The position numbers and the translations under genes were made by a program. Of a DNA stretch of 64,000 nt, positions 20,462 to 29,694 are shown one piece after another. Under the pieces are notes generated by a model. It made no database searches. It saw only the letters and a list, made by a program, of their open reading frames with translations, and had not been told where the DNA came from. Every line of letters starts with the position of its first letter. The first letter of the stretch is position 1. This stretch comes from Rhizobium halophilum (GTDB lineage: Bacteria > Pseudomonadota > Alphaproteobacteria > Rhizobiales > Rhizobiaceae). The stretch is from assembly GCF_021648825.1 (NCBI RefSeq), contig NZ_JAKJHS010000002.1, positions 579,798 to 643,797 on the forward strand. The letters run 5' to 3'.

Positions 20462-21325
20462 CTATTCGCCGCCGCCCAAAGAGTGCACATAGACAGCCAG
20501 CTGCTTCAACGTCTCGTCGCTGAGACGAACGCTCCAGGCGGGCATGACGCCATGTCGCGGTGCCTGGATCTGCCGTGCGATCTCGGCCTCACCGCTGACC
20601 TTCAGCCAGATGGCATCGGCAAGGTTGGGGGCGCCCAACTCGCGATCTCCCTCGCCTGCCTCGCCATGGCACGAAGCACAGTTGTCGACATAAAGCTGCT
20701 TGCCGGGCTCCACCATCGCAGGGTTGCGAGGCGTCCCGCTGAAGCTGACGACATAGGCCGCGCCCTGACGGACCTCATCGGGCTGGAGCATGTCCGCGAA
20801 GCTCGGCATCTCCGAGAAGCGGGTGTCAGCATCGACTGCGTCGCGGACGCCGTGCGAGATCGTGTGCTAGATGGCGTTGATGTCGCCACCCCAGAGCCAC
20901 TCGTCGTCGTTCAGGTTGGGATATCCCTGCCCGCCCGCGGCACCGGTACCATGGCACTGGACGCAGTTGACGCGAAACGCAGACGCGCCGCCGGCCGTAG
21001 CGAACCGTGCAAGCTGCGGATCGGCGAGGATCTCCTCGAGCGAAACCTTAGAGATCTTCTCCAGGATTGCCCCTTGCGCCACCCGCGCGCCTTCCATCTC
21101 GCCCGCCAGTTCACCACGACTGGAGTAGTTCAAGACGCCCTTGGTGGCTTCGTTGACGAGCGGCCATGCCGGGTAAAGGACCATATAGCCCAGCGACCAG
21201 ACGATGGTGGCGTAGAAGCTCCACACCCACCAGCGTGGCATGGGGTTGCTGAGTTCGCGGATGCCATCCCACTCATGGCCGGTTGTTTCGACGCCGCTGA
21301 TCTCGTCTATTTGCTTGTCCGCCAT
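20462..21325 (-). pseudogene. fixP: cbb3 oxidase dihaem cytochrome c subunit FixP/CcoP, interrupted by an in-frame TAG
   Basis: FixP is the membrane-anchored dihaem electron-entry subunit. The frame starts MADKQIDEISGVETTGHEWDG at 21325, with a helix (WWVWSFYATIVWSLGYMVLY) and the first haem site NCVQCHG. An amber codon at 20867-20869 follows GGDINAI, where homologues have an aromatic residue. The same frame continues without shift as HTISHGVRDAVDADTRFSEM, with the second haem site NCASCHG and a normal end at 20462. Readthrough would give 287 residues, the usual length; as sequenced only 152 are made and the second haem is lost. A good ribosome site (AAGGAGGAATGAGAG) precedes the start. Confidence 0.88.
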
Positions 21326-21339
21326 CTCTCATTCCTCCT

Positions 21340-21480
21340 TCAGAGGGATCTGCGCGGCATCTTTTGCAAGAGCCTTCGCCCGGGGCGCAGGGTGAAAAGT
21401 ACGACGCCGATAAAGAAGACGGTCATGCTGAGCAGCGCCCAACTGTCGGCGAACTGTCTGAGTGCAGTGTAGACTTCCAT
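21340..21480 (-). CDS. fixQ: cbb3 oxidase small subunit FixQ/CcoQ, C-terminus frameshifted
   Basis: FixQ stabilises the cbb3 complex. The start MEVYTALRQFADSWALLSMT at 21480 follows GAGGAGGCTCAA, and one helix is intact. After FTLRPG the frame as sequenced reads RRLLQKMPRRSL and stops at 21340. Adding one G to the GGG near 21380 gives AKALAKDAAQIPLKEE and a stop at 21329-21331, eight bases before fixP. That is a 50-residue protein of normal length. The lesion affects only the C-terminal tail, so some function may remain. Confidence 0.82.
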   Translation of the reverse strand: MEVYTALRQFADSWALLSMTVFFIGVVLFTLRPGRRLLQKMPRRSL

Positions 21481-21512
21481 TTGAGCCTCCTCACCGATAA
21501 CCGGCTGCATCG

Positions 21513-22223
21513 TCATAGGTGGGAAAAATCGACCAGGGTGCCGAGCATCTGAAGGTAAGCGACGAGCGCATCCATCTCCGTCAGCTGCGCCGCGTTTCCA
21601 TCGAAGTCGCCGATCTTGGCCTTGGGATAGCGCTCGCTGACGCCCGAGGTATCGGCGTTTGGATCGGCCTGCGCCTTGAGATCCACTTGGGCGTTCTCCA
21701 GCATGTCGTCGGTATAAGGCACGCCTACCGCGCGATTGGCCTTGAGATCCATCGTGACATTGGTCACCTGGAGCGGCGTGTCCTTGAGGAAGGCGTAGCT
21801 TGGCATGACCGATTCGGGCACGACCGAGCGCGGCTCGATCAGGTGCTGCACGTGCCATTCGTTCGAATAGCGGTCGCCGACGCGGGCTAGGTCCGGTCCG
21901 GTGCGCTTTGATCCCCACTGGAACGGATGGTCGTACATGGATTCGGCCGCAAGGCTGTAGTGGCCATAGCGCTCGACCTCATCGCGGAAAGGACGGATCA
22001 TCTGGCTATGGCAGGCATAACAGCCTTCCCGGATGTAGATGTTGCGCCCGGCCAATTCGAGCGGCGAGTAGGGCCGCATGCCGTCGACCTTCTCGATCGT
22101 GTTCTCCAGATAGAAGAGAGGCACGATCTCCACGATCCCGCCGATCGACACCACGAACAGGGAGCCGACCAAAAGGAGGGTCGCGTTGCGCTCGACGAAA
22201 TGATGCTTGTCTAGGATACCCAT
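21513..22223 (-). CDS. fixO: cbb3 oxidase monohaem cytochrome c subunit FixO/CcoO, last residues frameshifted
   Basis: FixO passes electrons from FixP to FixN. The 236-residue frame starts [20 protein letters not shown], with a membrane anchor, the haem c site [12 protein letters not shown] and the axial Met segment [20 protein letters not shown]. As sequenced it ends VDFSHL at 21513. Removing one C from the CCC near 21521 gives [13 protein letters not shown] with a stop at 21491-21493, ten bases before fixQ and just ahead of its ribosome site. This 243-residue product has the usual length. The haem domain is intact, so the enzyme may tolerate the change. Confidence 0.9.
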   Translation of the reverse strand: MGILDKHHFVERNATLLLVGSLFVVSIGGIVEIVPLFYLENTIEKVDGMRPYSPLELAGRNIYIREGCYACHSQMIRPFRDEVERYGHYSLAAESMYDHPFQWGSKRTGPDLARVGDRYSNEWHVQHLIEPRSVVPESVMPSYAFLKDTPLQVTNVTMDLKANRAVGVPYTDDMLENAQVDLKAQADPNADTSGVSERYPKAKIGDFDGNAAQLTEMDALVAYLQMLGTLVDFSHL

Positions 22224-22234
22224 CAGCTTTGTCC

Positions 22235-23860
22235 TTATTCGGCCGGCTGCAGCGCTGCCGCGGGTGCTGCACCCGGAAGCCTTTCGCGCCGCTCGTAGCC
22301 GAGGATTGTCATGGTGACATTGAAGGCCATGATCAGTGCACCCAGGAGGAACATTCCGCCGCCGACGGCCCGAAGGACGTAGTAGGGGAACATGGCCGAG
22401 ACCGTTTCGGCAAACGAGTAGACGAGGAAGCCTTGGTCGTCATATTCGCGCCACATCAGACCCTGCTGCACGCCGGCAACCCACATAACAGCCGCGTAGA
22501 CCACGATGCCGAGCGTTGCGAGCCAGAAGTGCCAGTTCACGAGCGCCAGACTGTAGAGCCGGTTGCGGTTCCAGAGCTTGGGCACGAGGAAGTAGATCGC
22601 GCCGAAGGTGATCATGCCCTTCCAGCCGAGTGCGCCGGAGTGCACGTGGCCGATCGTCCAGTCGGTGTAGTGGCTGAGCGAGTTGACGGCCTTCACCGAC
22701 ATCATCGGGCCTTCAAAGGTGGCCATGCCATAGAAGGCGACTGCAATCACCAACATGCGCACGATCGGATCGGTCCGGATGCGATCCCAGGCGCCCGAAA
22801 GCGTCATCAGGCCGTTGATCATACCGCCCCAGGAAGGCACCCAGAGCATGATGGAAAAGACCATGCCGAGCGTCTGCGCCCAATCGGGCAGCGCTGTATA
22901 GTGGAGGTGGTGCGGGCCCGCCCAGATGTACATGAAGATCAGTGCCCAGAAGTGGATGATCGACAGCCGGTAGGAATACACGGGCCGATTCACCTGCTTC
23001 GGGATGAAGTAGTACATCATGCCAAGGAAGCCGGCGGTCAGGAAGAAACCGACCGCGTTGTGGCCGTACCACCACTGCGTTAGCGCATCCTGGACGCCGG
23101 AGAAAGCCGAATAGCTCTTCACGCCGAGGAAGGAGACGGGAACTGCAAGGTTGTTGACGACATGCAGCATCGCGATGGTGACGATGAAAGCGAGGTAGAA
23201 CCAGTTCGCCACATAGATATGGGGCTCCTTGCGCCGCAGAATGGTGCCAAGGAAGACGACCAGATAGGCCACCCAGACGATGGTGAGCCAGATGTCGACA
23301 TACCATTCCGGCTCTGCGTATTCGCGGCTTTGCGTGATGCCGAGCAGGTAGCCGGTGGCCGCCATGACAATGAACAACTGGTAGCCCCAGAAGACGAACC
23401 ACCCGAGATTGCCGCCGAAGAGCCGGGCGCGCGAGGTACGCTGGACAACGTAGAAGGAGGTCGCGATCAGTGCGTTGCCACCGAAGGCGAAGATGACTGC
23501 CGAAGTGTGCAGCGGCCGCGTACGCCCGAAGTTCAGCCATGGCTCGATGTTGAGATCGGGAAACGCGAGTTGCAGGGCCACAACCACCCCGACCAGGAAA
23601 CCCACAACGCCCCAGAAGACCGTGGCGATCACACCATGTTTGACGACTTCGTCGAAGTACTCCGACTGGCGCCCAGCCTTCTGCACAGCAACAGCCGGCG
23701 CGAAGGTCACCCGCCGGACCATCACGACGGCGCCGGCAAAGAGCGAGAAGAAGAGCACCCACATGTGGGCGGCGAATTGACTGTCCTGAGCAAAGGCAAC
23801 GCCCAGCAACGCCAGGAATGCCCCTACCGCCAAGGCGACAGTTTCTAAGGTATAATTCAT
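22235..23860 (-). CDS. fixN: cbb3-type cytochrome c oxidase catalytic subunit I FixN/CcoN
   Basis: The haem-copper oxidase core reduces O2 at very low concentration, as needed in microaerobic or nodule conditions. The 541-residue protein has about 12 helices with [19 protein letters not shown] (CuB His), [15 protein letters not shown] (His-His pair) and [18 protein letters not shown] (haem His ligands). I chose ATG 23860 ([13 protein letters not shown]), with GGGGGA 8 bases upstream; an ATG three codons earlier (23869) is also possible. An anaerobox is centred 121 bases upstream. Reading frame intact, unlike the following fixO, fixQ and fixP. Confidence 0.95.
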   Translation of the reverse strand: MNYTLETVALAVGAFLALLGVAFAQDSQFAAHMWVLFFSLFAGAVVMVRRVTFAPAVAVQKAGRQSEYFDEVVKHGVIATVFWGVVGFLVGVVVALQLAFPDLNIEPWLNFGRTRPLHTSAVIFAFGGNALIATSFYVVQRTSRARLFGGNLGWFVFWGYQLFIVMAATGYLLGITQSREYAEPEWYVDIWLTIVWVAYLVVFLGTILRRKEPHIYVANWFYLAFIVTIAMLHVVNNLAVPVSFLGVKSYSAFSGVQDALTQWWYGHNAVGFFLTAGFLGMMYYFIPKQVNRPVYSYRLSIIHFWALIFMYIWAGPHHLHYTALPDWAQTLGMVFSIMLWVPSWGGMINGLMTLSGAWDRIRTDPIVRMLVIAVAFYGMATFEGPMMSVKAVNSLSHYTDWTIGHVHSGALGWKGMITFGAIYFLVPKLWNRNRLYSLALVNWHFWLATLGIVVYAAVMWVAGVQQGLMWREYDDQGFLVYSFAETVSAMFPYYVLRAVGGGMFLLGALIMAFNVTMTILGYERRERLPGAAPAAALQPAE

Positions 23861-24304
23861 GTTGGACATCCCCCAACGGCCTGTTTGCAGTTCGCGTGCT
23901 TCAGACGGAAGCGAATCCCCCGGTGGGACCTGTCGCGACTGCGAGACAATTGGCACTGCCCCGACCCGCAGACCTTGATTTGGATCAAGGCGGGCAGCCA
24001 ATGGGGTGAAGGATTCGCACCCAAAGAGGAGGCACAGCCTTAAGGGATGGCGTGCAGGAGCGACTACGACGCGAGCAAGCGCCCTCCCCCCGCTAGCGGG
24101 TCGCAAACCCGAAGGCGATCGCCGGGCTCCTAGGATCCCCAACTGGAACAGCTTGTCGTTTTGGACGGCACCGAGATCGCGGCAACGGACAAACCGCAAC
24201 CCGGAAACGGGACCTGTTGGATATCAGCTGTACTTCCGATCGTCGCGTCGCCGTCCAGCGGTCGTACCTTTGGAAGAGGGGCACTCGCAGGTAGCGCGTT
24301 GCCG
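23861..24304. promoter_or_regulatory. Intergenic region upstream of fixN (444 bases)
   Basis: The region between the PAS protein gene and fixN, both on the minus strand, holds the fixN anaerobox and leader. No convincing gene was found; short frames here have no ribosome sites or family motifs. There is a small GC-rich dyad around 24086-24100 (CCCCGCTAGCGGG) of unknown role. Confidence 0.5.
23975..23988. promoter_or_regulatory. FNR/FixK anaerobox controlling fixNOQP
   Basis: TTGATTTGGATCAA is a perfect TTGAT-N4-ATCAA site centred at 23981.5. At the class II position (-41.5) transcription would begin near 23940, leaving an 80-base leader to fixN. FnrN encoded at 30.7 kb, or a FixK elsewhere, is the likely activator under low oxygen. 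Confidence 0.88.
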
Positions 24305-25015
24305 TCAAGCGGTCAGGCGCGAGCGTCGGCGGTCAGCCATCTCCTGCATCACCACTAGCGCGCCGAGCTGGGTCGACGCATCCGAGTAGCAAGGAGACAG
24401 CCGACACTGGACAACGACAGTGACGCCGTCTCGCTGCTCCGCATAGGTATGGGACAGTGATTCACCGGCGAGACAACGATCCACCAGTTCACGCAGGTCG
24501 CGCTGGAAGTGGTACACGCCCACCAGATCGGCAAAATGCCGACCCAACAACTTCTCCTTGGGCTGGCCGAGATGCTGGGCATTCGTGGTGTTCGAGTAGA
24601 ACACCCGATAGCCGGGTGCGACGACTACAACCCGCTCGGGAATGCGATCGAACAAAGCAGCGTCGAGCACGCTGCCCTCGCACGGTTCCAGCGACGCCGG
24701 CATGTCGCCGCCTCCGCTGCGAGCTCTTGCGGCTCGATCGATCTGAGGCCCAAGATAGCGCTCGACGAGAGTCTGCAGCAGATATCCGTTGCGTGCGACG
24801 CAGCCTCGATCATCCGCCTCCTCCTGCAGGAGGTCCAGCGCGAAGCAGAATTGTGCCTTGATGCTGGCCGGATCCGATACCTTGTACTCAACAATGGCCT
24901 GCAGGAGAGGATCCACCTCCTGCTCAAGCGCCAGCACCATTGCCGGATCCTCGCGGTCCACCGCGAGGCGCAGATCGTTGTATTTCGACCAAAACAGCCC
25001 GATCAGCGCTTCCAT
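24305..25015 (-). CDS. PAS domain protein, possible sensor
   Basis: The 236-residue protein has an N-terminal helical part (residues 1-100) and a C-terminal PAS fold (about 110-230). The PAS part includes VVVVAPGYRVFYSNTTNAQH and GRHFADLVGVYHFQRDLREL, where a His pair could bind a ligand. There is no kinase, HTH or cyclase output domain, so it probably works through a partner. ATG 25015 follows GGGAGGATTG. It lies just upstream of fixN on the same strand with 444 bases between. A redox or oxygen role is only suggested by position. Confidence 0.75.
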   Translation of the reverse strand: MEALIGLFWSKYNDLRLAVDREDPAMVLALEQEVDPLLQAIVEYKVSDPASIKAQFCFALDLLQEEADDRGCVARNGYLLQTLVERYLGPQIDRAARARSGGGDMPASLEPCEGSVLDAALFDRIPERVVVVAPGYRVFYSNTTNAQHLGQPKEKLLGRHFADLVGVYHFQRDLRELVDRCLAGESLSHTYAEQRDGVTVVVQCRLSPCYSDASTQLGALVVMQEMADRRRSRLTA

Positions 25016-25141
25016 CAATCCTCCCGACCTCGAAAACCTATGGTCTCGGCAGTCGCCCCAGCCTACAACAATAGTAGATGGGGCTTTCTTTTGGCAGGCG
25101 AAACTTGCGCGAAGGCTGCCGTATCTGGATCGTCAACCGGG

Positions 25142-26071
25142 CTAGTCTCTCAGCGTCTTTTTGATCGCCCAGCGGTCATGATACCACAGCCATTGTTCCG
25201 GATGCTCCCGAACCCAGCTTTCCACCTTGTCATTGAGCAGTTGGGCAGTGGCTTGCACATCCACATTGCCGGCTGCGTTCCGGGGCACGTCGACCTTTGG
25301 CTCGATCTCGAGGCGATAACGATTTCCAGGCAATCGGATACACCTTGCAGGGTATACTTCCGCATCGAACTGCCGGACCAGCTTTGCCAGCAGAGGATTG
25401 GTCCGGACGGGGCGCCCGAAGAACGTCGTTGTGAGCCCACGCCCAAACTTTTGATCCACCAGCACGCCGACCCCTTCGCCGGATTCGAGCCGGCGAGCAA
25501 GTGCAAACGAAGATCCAGCATGCGAGGGAACCAGCTGGCCCATGCGCGCACTACGGAACTCGAACACCTTATTCGCAATGTAAGGATTGTTCGGCGGACG
25601 GAAGAGAACCATCACGTCCAGCCCAAAACTCTTGCCGGCGACCGGAAGCAGCTCGAAACTGCCTGTATGGGCTGTAAAGACAATGAACGGGCGCGGGTTG
25701 TCACGCAGGTCGAGGAAGATTGGGATGCCCGAGACCTCGATACGCCCTCTCGTGGGCCGCTCGGGGTCGAAATCGAATAGACGGTCCAGGAAGACATACT
25801 CCGCGGCAAGGCGGCCCATATGCCCCCAGCTCGAGAGCGCAATCTCCTGCAGCTCCGCCTCGGCTTTTTCAGGATAGGCATTGCGCAGGTTCGTCAGCAT
25901 CAGCCGGTGACGAGAAAGCTTTGGACCCACCCATCGCGCGGCCCGGTCGGCAAAATCGATCGCCGCGTCGGCCGGGAAGAGCTTCAGGATGTTGAGGATT
26001 CCGAAAGCGGCTTGCGCCACCAGCCATTGCTGGAGGCGACGCAGTCCCAAAACAGCCCTCGTCAGAAACAT
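25142..26071 (-). CDS. lpxXL: Lipid A very-long-chain acyltransferase LpxXL
   Basis: Transfers the 27-hydroxyoctacosanoyl (C28) chain from AcpXL to lipid A at the inner membrane. The 309-residue protein belongs to the HtrB/LpxL family, with an N-terminal hydrophobic segment, the catalytic HX4E motif in FTAHTGSFELLPVAGKS and GVGVLVDQKFGRG. It ends with WLWYHDRWAIKK, typical of the family. ATG 26071 is 10 bases after the dehydrogenase stop; an extension to 26110 would overlap that gene. It is the last gene of the XL cluster, matching rhizobial gene order. Confidence 0.92.
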   Translation of the reverse strand: MFLTRAVLGLRRLQQWLVAQAAFGILNILKLFPADAAIDFADRAARWVGPKLSRHRLMLTNLRNAYPEKAEAELQEIALSSWGHMGRLAAEYVFLDRLFDFDPERPTRGRIEVSGIPIFLDLRDNPRPFIVFTAHTGSFELLPVAGKSFGLDVMVLFRPPNNPYIANKVFEFRSARMGQLVPSHAGSSFALARRLESGEGVGVLVDQKFGRGLTTTFFGRPVRTNPLLAKLVRQFDAEVYPARCIRLPGNRYRLEIEPKVDVPRNAAGNVDVQATAQLLNDKVESWVREHPEQWLWYHDRWAIKKTLRD

Positions 26072-26081
26072 CTTCAACGGG

Positions 26082-27110
26082 TCAATCCATCCGCAACACG
26101 ATCTTGCCAAAAACCTGGCGCGTTTCCATCCGCTCCAGCGCGCGGTCTATGTCTTCGAAGGTGACCTCCGTATCAATCACCGGATGAACGATGCCGCGCG
26201 CCATCTTCTGCATGGCATCGGCCATGTTCTCCATTCGGCAGCCGAAGGAGCCGAGCAGCTTTAGTTGCTGCTGGAAGAGCATCATCAGGTTCATGTTCGT
26301 GGATACGCCGGAGGTAGAACCGCAGGTGACCAGACGCCCTCCCCGCTTCAAACACAGCATGGAGCCGGCCCAGGTATCGGCGCCGACATGCTCGAACACG
26401 ACATCGACGCCCTTCTTCTTGGTGAGCTTACGCACGACGCCCTCGAAGCGATCGGTGCGGTAGTTGATGACATGATCGGCGCCGAGCGCCTTCGCGCGCT
26501 CGATCTTGTCGTCCGAACCAACGGTGGTGATCACCGTGCAGCCGGTCTTCTTGGCGAGCTGGATTGCGGCCGTACCGATGCCGGATCCACCGGCATGGAC
26601 GAGGATCGTCTCGCCCGGCTCAAGCTTCGCATTGTCGAACAGCATGTGCTCCACCGTGCCAAAGGTGACGGGAGCAAGCGCTGCACCGACGGCATCGACA
26701 CCGGGAGGTGCCGGAACGAGCAGGCGTGCCGGCAGGTTCGTCTTCTCCTGGGCGAAGCCGTCGAGGTGGAAGCCGTGAACACCGGACACGTTCTCACACA
26801 GATTGTCGCGCTTTTCACGGCACGGCTTGCACAGCCCGCAGGTGCGCGCACCGTAGATCGAGACAAGCTGGCCGGGCAGGACGTTGGAGACGCCGGAACC
26901 GATTGCTTCGACCACGCCCGATGCTTCCGCGCCAATGGTGAGCGGCATCTTGCGCTTGGCAAACGCCATGCCGCGCCATCCCCAAACATCGATGTGGTTG
27001 AGTGCTACGGCCTTGACGCGAAGGGTGACCTCCCCGGGACCGGGAGCTTCGGGCTCGGGAATGTCCACAGCCTCGAGCTTGCGGTCGTCGATCAGTTGCA
27101 GAGCGCGCAT
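26082..27110 (-). CDS. Zinc-type alcohol dehydrogenase of the XL lipid A cluster
   Basis: The 342-residue MDR-family protein has the structural-zinc Cys set CGLCKPCREKRDNLC (about residues 93-107), GAEASGVVEAIGSGV near the catalytic-domain zinc site, and the nucleotide-binding motif VHAGGSGIGTAAIQLAK. In rhizobia a gene of this family (often called adh2XL) sits between fabF1XL and lpxXL. It has been proposed to act in synthesis or oxidation of the omega-1 hydroxylated C28 chain, but its reaction is unproven. It overlaps nothing and is followed closely by lpxXL. Confidence 0.88.
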   Translation of the reverse strand: MRALQLIDDRKLEAVDIPEPEAPGPGEVTLRVKAVALNHIDVWGWRGMAFAKRKMPLTIGAEASGVVEAIGSGVSNVLPGQLVSIYGARTCGLCKPCREKRDNLCENVSGVHGFHLDGFAQEKTNLPARLLVPAPPGVDAVGAALAPVTFGTVEHMLFDNAKLEPGETILVHAGGSGIGTAAIQLAKKTGCTVITTVGSDDKIERAKALGADHVINYRTDRFEGVVRKLTKKKGVDVVFEHVGADTWAGSMLCLKRGGRLVTCGSTSGVSTNMNLMMLFQQQLKLLGSFGCRMENMADAMQKMARGIVHPVIDTEVTFEDIDRALERMETRQVFGKIVLRMD

Positions 27111-27169
27111 AACAGGTCTTCCTTCGCCCGAAGGCGTTCCAGATCGTCAAAAGGGGTTGGCGACGGTCT

Positions 27170-28456
27170 CTAAGCCGGTTCCAGCGTCATGACAAGGCTG
27201 GCATTCTGCCCGCCAAAGCCGAAGGAGTTTGACAGCACGGCCTTGACCTGCTGATCCCGCTTCTGGTTCGGCACCACATCAAGGACGATGGTCGGGTCCG
27301 GATTGACGTAGTTGATCGTTGGCGGAAGCGTTCCCGTCAGCATCGTCTGGATCGAGAACACGGCCTCGACGGCGCCGGCCGCCGTCAGCGTGTGGCCGAT
27401 CATGGACTTGTTCGACGAGACCGGGATGTCCTTCAGACGATCAGCGAAGACGGCGAGCATGGAGCCATACTCCATCTTGTCGTTCTCCGGCGTCGAGGTG
27501 CCATGGGCATTGATATAGCCGATGCCGCTTTCGTCCATGCCAGCATCCTCCAGCGCTGCTCGGATGGTGGCGATCGCCGGTCCGCCGTCCGGAGACGACC
27601 GCGTCCGGTGGAAGTGGTCGGCTTTCTCGCCGCAACCCTTGAGGATGCCAAGAACCTTTGCGCCGCGCGCAATGGCCGATTCCAGCGATTCCAGCACGAG
27701 CGTTGCTGCACCCTCGGCGATCACGAAGCCGTCGCGGTCCTTGCTGAACGGCTTCGATGCCTTTTCAGGCGGATCGTTCTGCGTGGAGAGAGCCGAGAGC
27801 AGCGAGAAGCGGATCAGTGCCTCGGCACTAACCGAACCATCGGTGGCGACGACTAGCGAGCGATCGGTGCGGCCCTGGCGGATCGCCTCAACGCCGAGCT
27901 GGATGGCGGTAGCTCCGGACGCGCAGGCCGTCGAGAGGGTAACCGGGAGACCGCGGGTGCCGAATGTGTCGGAGAGCCGTTCGGAGATCGAGCCGAACTG
28001 GACGGCCTCCAGGAAGGTTGGATCCGGACGCTCGCGCATGGCGGTCAGGAAGCGATCATAGGCGTCGCCTTCGGCCTGCGACGGCGGTGCCCGATCAGCG
28101 AGCGCGAAACGCGCCGACCATTCCGGCTCGACCGGCGGCGCTGCCAGGAACAGCGGACCTTCGAAATCCCCCCACAGCCCGGCCTGCGCCAGTGCTTCCG
28201 CAGTCGTTTCGCGCGCGAAGGCATAGGAACGCTCGACGGCATTGTCTGCGGGGACATCGATGAAATCGACGGTGCCGCTGATGCGCGTAGACAAGCCTTC
28301 GGTCGGGAAGCGGGTGATCTTGTGAATGCCCGAGGTGCCGGAGGTGAGCGCCGTCCAGTTATCCTGCAACCCCTGGCCGAGCGAGGTGATCACTCCCATG
28401 CCGGTAACGGCGATAATCGGACGGCCGAGATGATCGGTAAAGCGGTTGTCGCTCAT
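27170..28456 (-). CDS. fabF1XL: Beta-ketoacyl-ACP synthase FabF1XL (catalytic)
   Basis: Elongates the AcpXL-bound chain towards C28. The 428-residue thiolase-fold protein has all three catalytic residues: Cys178 in LSTACASGATAIQLG, His318 in NAHGTSTPE and His355 in SMIGHTLTAAGAVEA. ATG 28456 follows GAGGAGAACGACA. It lies 11 bases after fabF2XL, which lacks the catalytic residues. The pair is therefore likely to form a heterodimer like the KS/chain-length-factor pairs of polyketide synthases. Confidence 0.92.
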   Translation of the reverse strand: MSDNRFTDHLGRPIIAVTGMGVITSLGQGLQDNWTALTSGTSGIHKITRFPTEGLSTRISGTVDFIDVPADNAVERSYAFARETTAEALAQAGLWGDFEGPLFLAAPPVEPEWSARFALADRAPPSQAEGDAYDRFLTAMRERPDPTFLEAVQFGSISERLSDTFGTRGLPVTLSTACASGATAIQLGVEAIRQGRTDRSLVVATDGSVSAEALIRFSLLSALSTQNDPPEKASKPFSKDRDGFVIAEGAATLVLESLESAIARGAKVLGILKGCGEKADHFHRTRSSPDGGPAIATIRAALEDAGMDESGIGYINAHGTSTPENDKMEYGSMLAVFADRLKDIPVSSNKSMIGHTLTAAGAVEAVFSIQTMLTGTLPPTINYVNPDPTIVLDVVPNQKRDQQVKAVLSNSFGFGGQNASLVMTLEPA

Positions 28457-28467
28457 TGTCGTTCTCC

Positions 28468-29673
28468 TCACGCGTTCGGCGACAGGACCGCTAGGCCCTC
28501 GCCGCGCGTATAGCCAACCGTCGTCACCACGGCGCGGTTCGCCGGCGCCGGCATCGGCTGTTCAAGGCTGGGATCGAAGGACGGTACACGAAGTCGGCCG
28601 TCGAGTGCGAGCGCCGCCAGTGCGAGTCCAAGCGGGAACTGCGCCTCCATACCGTGGCCCGTCATTCCGCCATAGCCGCGTAGCGTGGCGCCGGGGAAGG
28701 TTTTCTGGATGACATCGCGTTCTCGCACGGTTGGGTCGACCAGTCCGCTCGCCCCGGAAAACACCAGCGTCTCGGATGCGTCGGCATCACCCGTGAGCTT
28801 GGCCAGCCGTTCGAGACGCTTCTCAAGCTTGCCATCGTCCCGGCTGCCGCGGTCACCCACGACTGCGTCGATCGCTGCGTAAACGTGCGCACCACGCGCT
28901 TCGGCATTCGCACGCGATTCCAACACCAGGAAAGCTCCGACGGACCCCATGATCATGCCGCCGCCGTTGTCGGCCGAACGTTGCCAGAGCGGATGCCAAG
29001 CACCCGTGGCGTGGGCGCGAATGCCTTCAACGAGCAGGATGATGTCGGTTCGCTCCGCAACAAAGGCGCCACCCACAAGCGAGTGTGTCGACTGGCCTGA
29101 CTTGATGCGGTGATAGGCGGTCTCTACGGCTGAAATGCCGGCAGCTTCCTCGCCCATAAAGGTACGGGAGGAGCCGGTGACCTTGTGGACGATCGAGATG
29201 TTGCCAGCAAGCAGGTTGGAAAGCTGCGCGAGGAAGAGCGTCGGGCGCAGCTCCGTCGTCAGCTTCTCGTTGAGCAGCACATCCCGGTCGTTGCGCTTCA
29301 GCGCCTCGTCCACGATCAGCGAATCCACCTTAATATCACGCTCGCCACCACCGGCCGCGACGATCATGTCCATGGTGGCGCAGGCTTCGGCATTTTCCTT
29401 GAGGCCGGCATCGTCAAGCGCCAGGCCGGCGGCGAAGACACCGAGCCGCTGCCAGTTCTCCATCTGCCGCTGGTCGCCACGCTTGGCGATCTGCTGAGAC
29501 CAGTCGATTTCCGGCATCGGATGGACGGGATAAGGCTTGAAGCGTTCCGTCTCGACCCGCGGTGGCTCCACCTCGGCCGACGACAGAAGCGCAATATGCG
29601 GCTCCTTGCCGACGCCATAGCAGGTGACGATCCCAACACCCGTGATCACGACATCATTGTCAGACTTGCTCAT
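28468..29673 (-). CDS. fabF2XL: Beta-ketoacyl-ACP synthase-like FabF2XL, catalytic residues missing
   Basis: The 401-residue thiolase-fold protein is encoded between fabZXL and fabF1XL. Where active KS enzymes have the nucleophile Cys it reads VTGSSRTFMGEEAAG, with no Cys nearby (its only Cys are at 18 and 98). The usual NAHGT His is replaced by FSGASGLVDP, while a TGHGMEAQFPLG segment keeps the last His. This is the pattern of a chain-length factor, which probably partners FabF1XL and sets the C28 length. The gene name follows cluster order; the chain-length role is inferred. Confidence 0.88.
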   Translation of the reverse strand: MSKSDNDVVITGVGIVTCYGVGKEPHIALLSSAEVEPPRVETERFKPYPVHPMPEIDWSQQIAKRGDQRQMENWQRLGVFAAGLALDDAGLKENAEACATMDMIVAAGGGERDIKVDSLIVDEALKRNDRDVLLNEKLTTELRPTLFLAQLSNLLAGNISIVHKVTGSSRTFMGEEAAGISAVETAYHRIKSGQSTHSLVGGAFVAERTDIILLVEGIRAHATGAWHPLWQRSADNGGGMIMGSVGAFLVLESRANAEARGAHVYAAIDAVVGDRGSRDDGKLEKRLERLAKLTGDADASETLVFSGASGLVDPTVRERDVIQKTFPGATLRGYGGMTGHGMEAQFPLGLALAALALDGRLRVPSFDPSLEQPMPAPANRAVVTTVGYTRGEGLAVLSPNA

Positions 29674-29694
29674 CCTGTCCTCATTGCCTGGCGG

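Noticed and set aside
20867..20869. Amber codon in fixP read as pyrrolysine or another recoding event
   Set aside because: No pylTSBCD-like genes are in the window, and FixP has no known recoding. A nonsense mutation or sequence error is simpler.
23945..23975. Possible sigma-54 promoter near the TGGCAC upstream of fixN
   Set aside because: The downstream -12 element TTGC is not at the required spacing, while a perfect anaerobox is present 25 bases away.
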